64,000 nt of DNA, taken from contig NZ_AP027736.1 in the NCBI RefSeq assembly GCF_030296675.1, positions 310,001 through 374,000 on the forward strand, written 5' to 3'. The notes beneath the pieces were generated by a model. The model saw nothing but the letters and a program-made list of their open reading frames with translations. It was not told where the DNA came from and did no database searches. The translations under genes were made by a program, and so were the position numbers. The stretch is from Demequina sediminis (GTDB lineage: Bacteria; Actinomycetota; Actinomycetes; Actinomycetales; Demequinaceae). Position 1 is the first letter of the stretch, and the number at the start of each line of letters is the position of its first letter. Below, piece by piece: positions 1 to 10,972 of this stretch.

Positions 1-537
1 GAAGATCGCGCCGTGCGAGAGGAACAGCACTAGCGTCACCACGCCGCCCAGCAGGGCAAACGGGTTGAGCAGCGTGAAGAAGTTCCCGATGAACTGGTGG
101 TCGGCGTCGAGAGGCACGCCGCGCACGAGGTTCGCGAACGCGACGCCCCACAGGATCGACGGCACCCACGCGGAGATGATGATGACCCAGTCCCAGCGGT
201 TGCGCCAGGACTCGTCGTTGATCTTGCCGCGGTACTCGATCGCCACGGCGCGCACGATCAGCGCGAGCAGGATGAGTAGAAGCGGCAGGTAGAAGCCCGA
301 GAACAGGGTCGCGTACCACTCGGGGAACGCCGCGAAGGTCGCGCCGCCCGCGGTGAGGAGCCAGACCTCGTTGCCGTCCCACACGGGGCCGATCGTGTTG
401 AGCGCGACGCGGCGGCCGCGGTTGGTCTTGCCGACGATCGGCATGAGCATGCCGACGCCGAAGTCGAAGCCCTCGAGGACCAGGTAGCCGGTCCACAGGA
501 CCGCGATGAGGATGAACCAGACGAGTGCGAGATCCAT
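1..537 (-). CDS. cydB: Cytochrome bd ubiquinol oxidase subunit II, partial (C-terminus beyond the window)
   Basis: Membrane subunit of the high-affinity terminal oxidase that reduces oxygen with quinol electrons. The visible 179 codons begin MDLALVWFILIAV and contain the family's N-terminal LVLEGFDFGVG stretch and GPVWDGNEVWLL, followed by several hydrophobic segments. The ATG at 537 lies 11 bases after the cydA stop with AAGGAG just upstream, so the two genes form one transcript. The 3' end is cut by the window edge; cydD/cydC usually follow in actinobacteria but are out of view. Assignment is secure. Confidence 0.97.
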   Translation of the reverse strand, partial: MDLALVWFILIAVLWTGYLVLEGFDFGVGMLMPIVGKTNRGRRVALNTIGPVWDGNEVWLLTAGGATFAAFPEWYATLFSGFYLPLLLILLALIVRAVAIEYRGKINDESWRNRWDWVIIISAWVPSILWGVAFANLVRGVPLDADHQFIGNFFTLLNPFALLGGVVTLVLFLSHGAIF

Positions 538-548
538 GGGGGGACTCC

Positions 549-2024
549 TTAGTACGCGAACGACAGCGGCTTGGCCGAGTCGTCGTCGGACCGGACTTGG
601 GGCTCTTCCACCTGCGGCGCACCCTCGACCGCATAGCGCTGGATGAGACGGAACCAGAAGACGCCCAGGATGGCGTAGACCACCGTGAAGCTGATCATCG
701 AGGTGAGCACCTCACCCGCGCTGACGGAGGTCGAGTAGCCGAACATTGTCATGAGCATGATCTGGTCGGAGCCCGTGGGGTTGGGTGCCACCACGAAGGG
801 CTGGCGGCCCATCTCCGTGAAGATCCACCCGAAGCTGGCCGCGAGGAACGGCATGGGCAGGGACACGAGCGCGAGCGTGCGCATCCAACCGGGCATGTCC
901 ACCCGCTTCTTGCGCGTGAACCACAGGACGCCCAGCGCGAGCGCCGCGGAGAACACCGCGAGGCCGATCATGAGGCGGAAGGACCAGTACGTGACCGCGA
1001 GGTTGGGGCGGTACTCGATCTCCGTGCCGTCCTCGAGGGTCGCGCCGTAGCGCTCTGCGTAGATCTCCTGGAGCTCGTTGAGGCCCTTGACCTCGGCGTT
1101 CCAGTCGCCGGTCGCCATGAAGGACAGGAAGCCGGGAATCTCGATGAGGTGGCGCACCGAGTCCGGGTCGTCGCCCGCGAGGTTGCCGACGCTCAGCAGC
1201 GAGAACGGCGCCGGCTGGGCCGTCTCCACCAGCCCCTCGGCGGCCGCCATCTTGATGGGCTGCTGCTCGAACATGAGCTTGGCCTGGATGTCCCCGGTGA
1301 TGATCACGCCGAGCCCGGCGATGATCATCACGACCGCGCCGAACCTGGCGGCGGTGCGGTACATCGGCAGGTCGGCGTGATTCTTGTCGGCGCGGTGGTG
1401 GCGCACCATCCAGTAGACGGCGATGCCGGACACGAACGTGCCCGCGACCAGGAACGCGGTCGCGATCACGTGGGGGAAGGCCACCAAGGTGGTGTTATTG
1501 GTGAGCACCGCGAAGATGTCGTTCATCTCGGCGCGGCCGGTCTCGGGGTTGAACTCGGCCCCCACCGGGTGCTGCATCCACGAGTTCGCCGCGATGATGA
1601 AGTACGCGGACAGGAACGAGCCGATCGAGAAGGCCCACACCGTCATGAGGTGGACCTTCTTGGGAAGCCGGTCCCAGCCGAAGATCCACAGCCCCAGGAA
1701 CGTGGACTCCAGGAAGAACGCGAGGAGTGCCTCCATCGCGAGCGGCGCGCCGAACACGTCGCCGACGAACCGCGAGTACTCGGACCAGTTCATGCCGAAC
1801 TGGAACTCCTGCACGATTCCGGTCGCGACGCCGAGCGCGAAGTTGATGAGCAGGAGCTTGCCGTAGAACTTGGTGAGGCGCAGCCACTTCTCGTTGCCGG
1901 TGCGCACCCATGCGGTCTGCATGATGGCAACCAGCAGGGACAGCCCGATTGTGAGGGGCACGAGCACGAAGTGGTAGACGGTCGTGATGCCGAACTGCCA
2001 TCGCGCGAGCTCGAGAGCTTCCAT
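549..2024 (-). CDS. cydA: Cytochrome bd ubiquinol oxidase subunit I
   Basis: Heme-bearing subunit that oxidises quinol and reduces oxygen to water at the cytoplasmic membrane. The 491-residue product starts MEALELARWQFGITTVYHF, has about nine hydrophobic segments, the conserved GRQPF motif (here EMGRQPFVV) and a short Q-loop, as is usual in Gram-positives. The frame extends upstream, but the ATG at 2024 has a full AGGAGG at 2035-2040 and the product then begins where family members begin. It is first in the cydAB operon. The 454-bp gap to the divergent RNase gene must hold its promoter. Confidence 0.97.
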   Translation of the reverse strand: MEALELARWQFGITTVYHFVLVPLTIGLSLLVAIMQTAWVRTGNEKWLRLTKFYGKLLLINFALGVATGIVQEFQFGMNWSEYSRFVGDVFGAPLAMEALLAFFLESTFLGLWIFGWDRLPKKVHLMTVWAFSIGSFLSAYFIIAANSWMQHPVGAEFNPETGRAEMNDIFAVLTNNTTLVAFPHVIATAFLVAGTFVSGIAVYWMVRHHRADKNHADLPMYRTAARFGAVVMIIAGLGVIITGDIQAKLMFEQQPIKMAAAEGLVETAQPAPFSLLSVGNLAGDDPDSVRHLIEIPGFLSFMATGDWNAEVKGLNELQEIYAERYGATLEDGTEIEYRPNLAVTYWSFRLMIGLAVFSAALALGVLWFTRKKRVDMPGWMRTLALVSLPMPFLAASFGWIFTEMGRQPFVVAPNPTGSDQIMLMTMFGYSTSVSAGEVLTSMISFTVVYAILGVFWFRLIQRYAVEGAPQVEEPQVRSDDDSAKPLSFAY

Positions 2025-2083
2025 GGGGTGGGGACCTCCTAGATTTCCTAGGGTGAAAACTACTTGGCCCGAGCGATTCACGC

Positions 2084-2103
2084 ACCGGGACGTTGGTCCC
2101 GGT
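2084..2103. promoter_or_regulatory. Perfect 8-bp inverted repeat upstream of cydA
   Basis: ACCGGGAC, a 4-base loop GTTG, then GTCCCGGT. It lies 60-79 bases upstream of the cydA start. It may be an operator for redox or oxygen control of cydAB or a hairpin in the leader; the sequence alone does not decide. Confidence 0.4.
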
Positions 2104-2478
2104 CGCGGTCACGAAACGGCATCGGACCTGGGGGATGGCATCGTCCCAGGTAGAGGGCCGATGCAGGGCGGGGTATGCGAGAAGTCGTGGCACGAGCGCG
2201 CCGCTTCCCGCTTTCGGGCATGCCTGTGACACAATGTCCCGTAGGTCAGGCACCCAGCCACACCGGGTGCCCACCGCGCGACAGACGCAGCAGAGACATA
2301 GCTGCCAGTCCCGCCCGATCCCGTGGGCTACGGCCCGTCAACGGAGAAAACGGGGATGGGCGCTTGAGAACGCCGCTGTCCGCCGCGACCAGCAGACTTC
2401 CGCGATCACGACCAGTGAATCGCGAACGACGATGAGGTCGGGACCGCGTGTGGGCGGTCCCGAATCGAGGTACCCGCT
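2104..2478 (+). other. Intergenic region and probable long leader of the RNase E/G gene
   Basis: About 375 bases with no convincing gene. It holds an imperfect promoter-like stretch (GTGACACAAT near 2227-2236) and, just after it, a 7-bp inverted repeat GGCACCC/GGGTGCC at 2249-2255 and 2265-2271. RNase E messages are often autoregulated through a structured 5' leader in other bacteria; that this applies here is only inference. Confidence 0.35.
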
Positions 2479-5016
<2,538 letters not shown>

Positions 5017-5040
5017 TGCTCTAAGGGCGACGCGCCGGGT

Positions 5041-5070
5041 TTGACCCGGGCGGTGCCCAGCGGGTACATT
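5041..5070 (+). promoter_or_regulatory. Promoter for rplU-rpmA
   Basis: TTGACC at 5041-5046 and TACATT at 5065-5070, separated by 18 bp, form a good housekeeping-sigma promoter just after the RNase stop codon. A small hairpin (CCGGGT/ACCCGG) overlaps the -35 box. Confidence 0.65.
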
Positions 5071-5183
5071 TGTACGTCGGCGCGCCACGCGCTGAAGCCC
5101 TGCCTGCGCCCTCATCGGGAGCGGCTGCGGCAGGAATCTGACCCCCATCGGGGTCGACCAACGAGTTTCATGAGGAAGAGATC
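5071..5183 (+). promoter_or_regulatory. Structured 5' leader of rplU
   Basis: The roughly 105-base leader can fold a CCTGCC/GGCAGG helix (5099-5104 with 5129-5134) and then GACCCC-CATC-GGGGTC (5140-5155) before the TGAGGAA ribosome site at 5171-5177. Ribosomal protein leaders are often autoregulatory, and an L21 leader is known in Firmicutes. Homology to it is not claimed. Confidence 0.4.
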
Positions 5184-5492
5184 ATGGTGTACGCGATTGT
5201 GAAGGCTGGTGGCCGCCAGGAGAAGGTCTCCGTGGGCGACATCGTCGTGGTGGACCGCCTGAAGGCGGCTGCCGGCGCGACTGTCGAGCTTGCCCCGGTG
5301 CTGCTGGTCGACGGTGACAAGGTCACCTCCGACGCCAAGGCCCTGTCCAAGGTCAAGGTGACCGCCGAGGTCGTGCGCGACGAGCGCGGCCCGAAGATCA
5401 CCATCCTCAAGTTCAAGAACAAGACCGGCTACCGCAAGCGCCTGGGGCACCGTCAGGACCTGACGCGCCTCAAGGTCACCGGTATCAAGTAA
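5184..5492 (+). CDS. rplU: 50S ribosomal protein L21
   Basis: Structural protein of the large ribosomal subunit that binds 23S rRNA. The 102 residues start [19 protein letters not shown] and carry the C-terminal signature region KKRLGHRQ-type (here [19 protein letters not shown]). Length and ends match the family. The ribosome site GAGGAA is 8 bases before the ATG. rpmA follows after 14 bases in the same transcript, the nearly universal pair. Confidence 0.98.
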   Translation: MVYAIVKAGGRQEKVSVGDIVVVDRLKAAAGATVELAPVLLVDGDKVTSDAKALSKVKVTAEVVRDERGPKITILKFKNKTGYRKRLGHRQDLTRLKVTGIK

Positions 5493-5506
5493 GCGAGGAG
5501 ACACTC

Positions 5507-5758
5507 ATGGCACACAAGAAGGGCGCGAGCTCCTCGCGCAACGGTCGCGATTCGAACCCCCAGTACCTGGGCGTCAAGCGCTTCGGTGGTCAGGTCGTCA
5601 ACGCCGGCGAGATCATCGTTCGCCAGCGCGGCACCCACTTCCACCCGGGCAACAACGTGGGCCGCGGCAAGGACGACACCCTGTTCGCCCTCGCAGCCGG
5701 CTCGGTCCAGTTCGGTCAGCGTCGCGGCCGCAAGGTCGTCGACATCGTCGAGGCGTAA
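5507..5758 (+). CDS. rpmA: 50S ribosomal protein L27
   Basis: Large-subunit protein whose N-terminus reaches towards the peptidyl-transferase centre. The 83-residue product begins [17 protein letters not shown] and contains [17 protein letters not shown] and [17 protein letters not shown], the family core. There is no extra N-terminal pro-sequence of the Firmicutes type. GAGGAG precedes the ATG. It is the second gene after rplU and is followed by a hairpin terminator. Confidence 0.98.
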   Translation: MAHKKGASSSRNGRDSNPQYLGVKRFGGQVVNAGEIIVRQRGTHFHPGNNVGRGKDDTLFALAAGSVQFGQRRGRKVVDIVEA

Positions 5759-5780
5759 GCACTCGACACCCATACGTCAG

Positions 5781-5811
5781 TCAGGGGCGCGCCGTGAGGC
5801 AGCGCCCCTGA
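5781..5811 (+). terminator. Hairpin terminator after rpmA
   Basis: Perfect 10-bp stem TCAGGGGCGC/GCGCCCCTGA with an 11-base loop, 22 bases after the rpmA stop. There is no U-tract, as is common in high-GC actinobacteria, so termination could be partial and allow read-through to obgE. Confidence 0.6.
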
Positions 5812-5849
5812 CGCGTCTCTAGGCTGAGACAGTCCCCACAGGAGGAACC

Positions 5850-7376
5850 ATGGCATCGTTCGTGGACCGCGTGACGCTTCACGTCACGGCGGGCAACGGC
5901 GGCCACGGCGTCGCCTCCGTGCACCGCGAGAAGTTCAAGCCGCTCGGCGGACCCGACGGCGGCAACGGTGGTCGCGGCGGGTCCGTGATCCTCGTGGTCT
6001 CCGCCCAGGTCACCACGCTGCTCGACTACCACCACTCCCCGCACCGCACCGCGGAGAACGGCAAGCAGGGAGCAGGCGACATGCGTCACGGCGCCAACGC
6101 GCCCGACCTGCGCCTGGGCGTGCCCAACGGCACGATCGTCAAGACGCGCGACGGCGAGGTGCTCGCCGACCTCGTGGGAGAGGGCGCCGAGTACGTGATC
6201 GCCGAGGGCGGCCGCGGGGGACTGGGTAATGCCGCCCTCGCCACGGTCAAGCGCAAGGCTCCCGGCTTCGCGCTCCTGGGCGAGCCGGGCGAGGAGGCCT
6301 CGGTCATCCTCGAGCTCAAGTCGATCGCCGATGTCGCGCTCGTGGGCTTCCCGAGCGCGGGCAAGTCTTCGCTGATCGCCGCGATGAGCAAGGTCCGCCC
6401 CAAGATCGCGGACTATCCCTTCACCACGCTCGTGCCCAACCTGGGAGTCGTCGAGGCCGGCGGCACCCGCTTCACGGTCGCCGACGTTCCCGGACTCATC
6501 GAGGGCGCCTCGGAGGGCAAGGGACTGGGACACGACTTCCTGCGCCACATCGAGCGCTGCTCGGTGATCGCGCACGTGCTCGACACCGCGACCCTCGAGA
6601 CGGACCGCGACCCGCTGCGCGACCTCGACATCATCTCGGGCGAGCTGCGCGCGTACTCGGGTGACGAGGCCATCAGTGGCGTGCCGCTCGCCGAGCGCCC
6701 GCAGATCGTGATCCTCAACAAGATCGACGTCCCCGACGGCCGTGACCTTGCCGCGATCGTGCGCCCCGAGCTCGAGGAGCGGGGCATGCCCATCTTCGAG
6801 GTCAGTGCCGTGAGCCACGAGGGACTCAAGGAGCTGGGGTTCGCGCTCGCCCGCATGGTCGCCGACGAGCGCGCGAAGGCGCCGGTCCTCGAGCCGGCGC
6901 CCGTCGTCATCCGCCCCAAGGCGGTCGACGACTCGGGCTTCACCGTCACACACGTGCGCGACGGCGTCGAGGACTACTACCAGGTGCGCGGCGTCAAGGT
7001 CGAGCGGTGGGTGCGCCAGACCAACTTCGCGAACGACGAGGCCGTGGGCTATCTCGCGGATCGGCTCGCGAAGGCGGGCGTCGAGAACGCTCTGTTCAAG
7101 GCAGGCGCGACCCCCGGTTGCGAGGTCGTCATCGGCCCGCGCCAGGGCGGCATCATCTTCGACTGGGAGCCCACCATGATGGCCGGCGCCGAGCTGCTGG
7201 GCCAGCGCGGTTCCGACCTCCGCATCGAGCAGCACGAGCGCCAGCACCGCGCGACGCGTGCGGAGAAGCGGCAGGAGTTCAAGGAGCGCATGGACGCGCG
7301 CGCCGCGGCCCGCGAGGAGCTGTGGACCGAGCGCGATGCCGGTCAGTGGACGGACCCGGCCGACGACGCCGAGTAG
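5850..7376 (+). CDS. obgE: GTPase Obg/CgtA
   Basis: Essential ribosome-associated GTPase of 50S assembly and stress signalling. The 508 residues show the glycine-rich Obg fold at the N-terminus ([13 protein letters not shown]), a G domain with the G1 loop GFPSAGKSS at residues 166-174, DVPGLIEGA as G3 and NKIDVP as G4, then a C-terminal OCT domain and a charged tail. AGGAGG lies seven bases before the ATG. It follows rplU-rpmA and precedes proB, the common actinobacterial order. Confidence 0.97.
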   Translation: MASFVDRVTLHVTAGNGGHGVASVHREKFKPLGGPDGGNGGRGGSVILVVSAQVTTLLDYHHSPHRTAENGKQGAGDMRHGANAPDLRLGVPNGTIVKTRDGEVLADLVGEGAEYVIAEGGRGGLGNAALATVKRKAPGFALLGEPGEEASVILELKSIADVALVGFPSAGKSSLIAAMSKVRPKIADYPFTTLVPNLGVVEAGGTRFTVADVPGLIEGASEGKGLGHDFLRHIERCSVIAHVLDTATLETDRDPLRDLDIISGELRAYSGDEAISGVPLAERPQIVILNKIDVPDGRDLAAIVRPELEERGMPIFEVSAVSHEGLKELGFALARMVADERAKAPVLEPAPVVIRPKAVDDSGFTVTHVRDGVEDYYQVRGVKVERWVRQTNFANDEAVGYLADRLAKAGVENALFKAGATPGCEVVIGPRQGGIIFDWEPTMMAGAELLGQRGSDLRIEQHERQHRATRAEKRQEFKERMDARAAAREELWTERDAGQWTDPADDAE

Positions 7377-7417
7377 CCTTCTCCCAGATCCGTAGGGCAC
7401 GTCCGAGGGGAGTCAGG

Positions 7418-8533
7418 GTGAGCGAGGCGCGCGCACGCGTGGCGCAGTCACGTCGAATCGTCGTCAAGGTCGGGTCCTCGTCCCTGACGCGACCCGACGG
7501 CACCCTCGACGAGGCCCGCCTGGGCGCGTTGGTCGACGTGCTCGGCCAGGCGCGACGCGACGGCCGCGAGGTGCTGCTGGTGACGTCGGGATCCATCGCC
7601 GCCGGCATCGGCCCGCTTGGCCTCGCCGCGCGTCCCACCAACCTTGAACTCCAGCAGGCCGCCGCATCGGTCGGACAGGGCAAGCTCATCCACGCCTACA
7701 CCGTCGCGTTCGCGCGCTACGGCCTCACGGTGGGCCAGGTCCTGCTCACCGCCGACGATATGGTCCGGCGGGCGCACTACGGCAACGCGCGCCGTGCGCT
7801 CGACTCGCTGCTGTCGCTCGGCGTGGTGCCCATCATCAATGAGAACGACACGGTGGCGACCGACGAGATTCGCTTTGGCGACAACGACCGCCTGGCCGCG
7901 CTGGTTGCGACCGCCGTGCGCGCGGACGCCCTCGTGCTGCTCACCGACGTCGACGCGCTGTACACCGCGGCTCCCGATTCTCCGGGCGCGCGGCGCATCG
8001 CGGAGGTGCACGGCGCGCGCGACCTGCACGGCATCGACATCTCCCGGCGTGGCTCGGCGGTGGGCACGGGCGGCATGATCACCAAGATCGAGGCCGCGTC
8101 GCTCGCGACCAACTCGGGAGTGACGGCCGTGCTTGCGGCGGCGGACGATGCCGCGCGCGCCCTCGCCGGTGAGGACGTGGGCACCGTGTTCCTGCCGACG
8201 GGCAAGCCCGAGACCACCCGCTTGCAGTGGCTCGCAGACGCGGCCAAGACTCGCGGCGGAATCGTGCTCGACGACGGCGCCGTGCGGGCGCTGCGCGGAC
8301 GCCAGGCGTCGCTGCTCGCGGCGGGCGTGGTTGAGATCCGTGGCGACTTCGAGGCGGGCGAGCCGGTGGACCTGGTCTCACGCGACGGTCATCTGGTGGC
8401 GCGCGGATTCGCCGGCTTCTCCTCCGAGGAGGCCGACCGCATGAAGGGCCTGAGCACCGAGGCACTGGGAGAGGTGCTGGGCGAGGCCTACGCGCGCGAA
8501 CTCATCCACATCGACCACCTCGTGGTGCTCTAG
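7418..8533 (+). CDS. proB: Glutamate 5-kinase with PUA domain
   Basis: First step of proline synthesis: ATP-dependent phosphorylation of glutamate. The 371-residue product has the amino-acid-kinase motifs VVKVGSSSLT near the N-terminus, NENDTVA and FGDNDRLAALVA, and GTGGMITKIEAA, then a C-terminal PUA domain from about residue 275. The open frame runs far upstream, but the GTG at 7418 has GAGGGG seven bases before it and gives the normal family N-terminus, so I chose it. It follows obgE by 41 bases; proA lies downstream beyond a repeat-filled gap. Confidence 0.95.
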   Translation: MSEARARVAQSRRIVVKVGSSSLTRPDGTLDEARLGALVDVLGQARRDGREVLLVTSGSIAAGIGPLGLAARPTNLELQQAAASVGQGKLIHAYTVAFARYGLTVGQVLLTADDMVRRAHYGNARRALDSLLSLGVVPIINENDTVATDEIRFGDNDRLAALVATAVRADALVLLTDVDALYTAAPDSPGARRIAEVHGARDLHGIDISRRGSAVGTGGMITKIEAASLATNSGVTAVLAAADDAARALAGEDVGTVFLPTGKPETTRLQWLADAAKTRGGIVLDDGAVRALRGRQASLLAAGVVEIRGDFEAGEPVDLVSRDGHLVARGFAGFSSEEADRMKGLSTEALGEVLGEAYARELIHIDHLVVL

Positions 8534-8554
8534 CTTCATCCGCCGCCGCCCCCG

Positions 8555-8669
8555 GCCCCCGCCCCCGCCCCCTGCGGCTCCGCCCCTGGCCCCCGCCCCC
8601 TGCGGCTCCGCCCCTGGCCCCCGCCCCCCGCGGCTCCGCCCCTGGCCCCCGCCCCCTGCGGCTCCGCCA
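8555..8669. repeat. 28-bp GC-only tandem repeat, four units
   Basis: Four near-identical units of about 28 bp, each ending GCGGCTCCG, repeat with an exact 28-bp spacing (GCGGCTCCG at 8574, 8602, 8630 and 8658). The unit shares its GCGGCTCCGCC end with the adjacent palindromic repeat, so the array may have grown from that element's edge. It lies directly after the proB stop codon. Confidence 0.85.
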
Positions 8670-8801
8670 CACGCTTTCGCGACTCCGCCACACACGCATC
8701 GGCGTGTCGGCGGCGTGTCGCGCTCGTGAAGGGTCTGAGGGGACGATGTCGGGCCTCGCTGTGTGGCGGAGCCGCAGGTGGGCGCGGTGTGGCGGAGCCG
8801 C
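8658..8801. repeat. Palindromic dispersed repeat, copy A
   Basis: Starts GCGGCTCCGCCACAC and ends with the inverse GTGTGGCGGAGCCGC (8761-8775, repeated at 8787-8801). Between them lies a core beginning GGCGTGTCGG at 8701 that matches the cores at 23113, 23821, 23982 and 24143. It is the most diverged of the five copies in the window. It carries no gene of its own. Confidence 0.8.
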
Positions 8802-8842
8802 AGGTGGGCGCGGGGTGGGGCGCGAAGGGTGCCACCTTGCCC

Positions 8843-8879
8843 TGGGCAGGCACCCTTGTGGCACCTAGACTCGGGTGCC
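8843..8879 (+). promoter_or_regulatory. Probable promoter of proA giving a leaderless message
   Basis: TGGGCA (8843-8848), 17 bp, TAGACT (8866-8871), with the proA ATG only 8 bases after the -10 box and no ribosome site. An AAGGGTGCC/GGCACCCTT inverted repeat (8825-8833, 8849-8857) overlaps it and may be an operator. Confidence 0.5.
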
Positions 8880-10163
8880 ATGACCGAGACCGCGATTCCC
8901 ACCGACGTCGAGTCCGCCGTCCTCGAGGCCTGCCGCCGCGCCAAGCTCGCGTCGCGCGCGCTCGCGACCGCGACCACCACCACCAAGAACGACGCGCTGT
9001 ACGCGATGGCGGACGCGCTCGTCGCGAACGCGGCGCGCATCGTCGAGGCCAATGCCGTCGATCTCGAGCGTGGGCGCGCGAACGACATGTCGCCCGGGCT
9101 CCTCGACCGCCTCGAGCTCACCGAGCAGCGCATCGCTGCTATCGCGGACGCGCTGCGCTACGTGGCGACGCTGCCCGACCCGGTGGGGGAGATCCGCCGC
9201 GGATCGACGTTGGCCAACGGCATTCGGCTGGTCCAGAAGGCCGTGCCGATGGGTGTGGTGGGCATGATCTATGAGGCGCGGCCGAACGTGACGGTCGATG
9301 CGGCCGGGCTCGCGCTCAAGTCGGGCAACGCGGCCGTGCTGCGCGGCGGTTCCGCGGCAGCGAGCTCGAACGAGGTGATCGTGGCGGTGCTCCAAGAGGC
9401 GCTTGAGTCGGTGGGCCTGCCCAAGGACGCGGTGCAGTCGATCGATGCGTACGGCCGGCCCGGGGCGCGCGTGCTGATGAACGCGCGTGGGCTGGTCGAC
9501 GTGCTGGTCCCGCGCGGCGGACGTGACCTCATCCAGACCGTGGTGCGTGACTCGACGGTGCCCGCGATCGAGACGGGCGAGGGCAACTGCCACGTCTACC
9601 TCGATGCCTCGGCGCCGCTCGACCGCGCGATGGCGATCGTGCTGAACTCCAAGACCCACCGCGTGGGCGTGTGCAATGCGGCGGAGACGCTGCTGGTCCA
9701 CCGCGACGCGGAGGACAAGATGCCGCAGATCCTCACCGCGCTTCACGAGGCGGGCGTGACGCTCCACGTCGACGACGCGATCGCCGACCTCGCCCCGCCG
9801 GCGGTCCCCACGGTCCCCGCGACCGAAGAGGACTGGGCCACGGAGTACCTGTCGATGGACCTCGCGATCAGGATGGTCGACAGCATCGACGAGGCCATCC
9901 AGCACATCGCGCGCTACTCCACCGGCCACACCGAGGCGATTGTCACCAACGACATCGACGCCGCGAACCACTTCGTCGCGCACATCGACTCCGCGGCCGT
10001 CATGGTCAACGCGTCGACGCGCTTCACGGATGGCGGCGAGTTCGGGCTGGGCGCGGAGATCGGCATCTCGACGCAGAAGCTCCACGCGCGCGGACCCATG
10101 GGCCTGGGCGAGCTCACGACGACGACGTGGGTCGCCTACGGGGACGGCCACATCCGGGGCTGA
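8880..10163 (+). CDS. proA: Glutamate-5-semialdehyde dehydrogenase (gamma-glutamyl phosphate reductase)
   Basis: Second step of proline synthesis: NADPH reduction of glutamyl 5-phosphate. The 427 residues begin [14 protein letters not shown] and show the ALDH-like fold with [20 protein letters not shown], the nucleotide-contact [11 protein letters not shown], and the catalytic Cys265 in [13 protein letters not shown]. The frame is open further upstream, but that part is the repeat; the ATG at 8880 gives the family N-terminus and sits 8 bases after a -10 box, so translation is probably leaderless. It is separated from proB by about 350 bases of repeats, so it likely has its own promoter. Confidence 0.95.
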   Translation: MTETAIPTDVESAVLEACRRAKLASRALATATTTTKNDALYAMADALVANAARIVEANAVDLERGRANDMSPGLLDRLELTEQRIAAIADALRYVATLPDPVGEIRRGSTLANGIRLVQKAVPMGVVGMIYEARPNVTVDAAGLALKSGNAAVLRGGSAAASSNEVIVAVLQEALESVGLPKDAVQSIDAYGRPGARVLMNARGLVDVLVPRGGRDLIQTVVRDSTVPAIETGEGNCHVYLDASAPLDRAMAIVLNSKTHRVGVCNAAETLLVHRDAEDKMPQILTALHEAGVTLHVDDAIADLAPPAVPTVPATEEDWATEYLSMDLAIRMVDSIDEAIQHIARYSTGHTEAIVTNDIDAANHFVAHIDSAAVMVNASTRFTDGGEFGLGAEIGISTQKLHARGPMGLGELTTTTWVAYGDGHIRG

Positions 10164-10227
10164 ACCAGCCCGTGCATCGTTCCGCGCCCGCCTAGTGCCA
10201 TAATCGCGGGAGACGAGAGGAGTCCCC

Positions 10228-10374
10228 ATGTTCACCGAGGCCGTCGAGAACACCACGCACGTCGTCACCGAGCTTCCCATCCCCGCCCCCGCGTTCGGGC
10301 TGTTGGCCTTCACGGGGCTGATGGCTTTGCTGTTCGTGACGTTCGCGTTCCGGAGCGTCGGCACGCGTCACTGA
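10228..10374 (+). CDS. Small single-span membrane protein, 48 residues
   Basis: Not a protein I can assign a role to. It begins MFTEAVENTTHVV, has one hydrophobic helix (about residues 21-41, FAFGLLAFTG... region ending FAFR) and a short basic tail GTRH. GAGAGGAG lies seven bases before the ATG and a CATAAT -10-like box lies at 10199-10204. Its stop is one base before the nadD start, so the two are translationally linked. Small membrane proteins are often seen next to nadD in actinobacteria, but their function is not known to me. It is a real gene by ribosome site, coupling and composition. Confidence 0.7.
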   Translation: MFTEAVENTTHVVTELPIPAPAFGLLAFTGLMALLFVTFAFRSVGTRH

Positions 10375-10375
10375 C

Positions 10376-10972
10376 GTGGACTCGCCCGTCGCGCGCGTAG
10401 GAGTGCTGGGGGGCACTTTTGACCCGATTCACACGGGTCACCTCGCCGTCGCGTCGGAAGTCTGCGCGGAGTTGGGTCTCGACCAGATCCTGCTCACTCC
10501 CGCCTACTCACAGCCCTTCAAGCTCGGGTACGACGCCGCGTCGCCCGAGCATCGGCTGGCGATGTGCGAACTCGTGGCAGCGGAGGACGAGCGGTTTGCG
10601 GTCTCTCCCGTTGACATCGAGCGCGGCGGCATCACCTACACGGTCGACACGCTGAGCGACCTCCGCGAGCAGCGACCCGATGCGGAGCTGTTCTTCATCA
10701 CCGGCGCCGACGCCCTCGATCGCTTCGAGGAGTGGCGCGAACCGGACAGAATCGCCGAACTCGCCACACTTGTGGGAGTGACACGGCCCGGTCATTCGTT
10801 AGTTCACACGGAAAGGCCACATATCCTGGTGGAGGTCCCCGCGCTGGCGATATCCTCGACCGATGTGCGTCGCCGGGTGAGGGCCGGGAGACCAATCCGC
10901 TACCTCGTACCCCGCTGCGTGGCCGACTACATCGCTGTGAACGGGCTCTACTACGGAGGAATCGATGACTGA
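10376..10972 (+). CDS. nadD: Nicotinate-nucleotide adenylyltransferase
   Basis: Joins nicotinate mononucleotide and ATP to make deamido-NAD in NAD synthesis. The 198-residue product carries the nucleotidyltransferase signature [12 protein letters not shown] near the N-terminus, [15 protein letters not shown] in the middle and the [13 protein letters not shown] motif at the C-terminus. The GTG at 10376 begins one base after the upstream small gene. The coding run of six G near residue 10 is intact. It overlaps the next gene by 8 bases. The nadD-(P/E-rich protein)-rsfS-phosphatase order resembles the mycobacterial nadD-rsfS-gpgP cluster. Confidence 0.96.
   Translation: MDSPVARVGVLGGTFDPIHTGHLAVASEVCAELGLDQILLTPAYSQPFKLGYDAASPEHRLAMCELVAAEDERFAVSPVDIERGGITYTVDTLSDLREQRPDAELFFITGADALDRFEEWREPDRIAELATLVGVTRPGHSLVHTERPHILVEVPALAISSTDVRRRVRAGRPIRYLVPRCVADYIAVNGLYYGGIDD

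Noticed and set aside
525..2042. Long plus-strand open frame (505 codons) opposite cydA
   Set aside because: It is a shadow of cydA caused by high GC; Arg/His/Glu-rich product, no ribosome site, no family features. The same holds for the long frames opposite rne (3313-5148), obgE (5781-7400) and proA (8865-10364).
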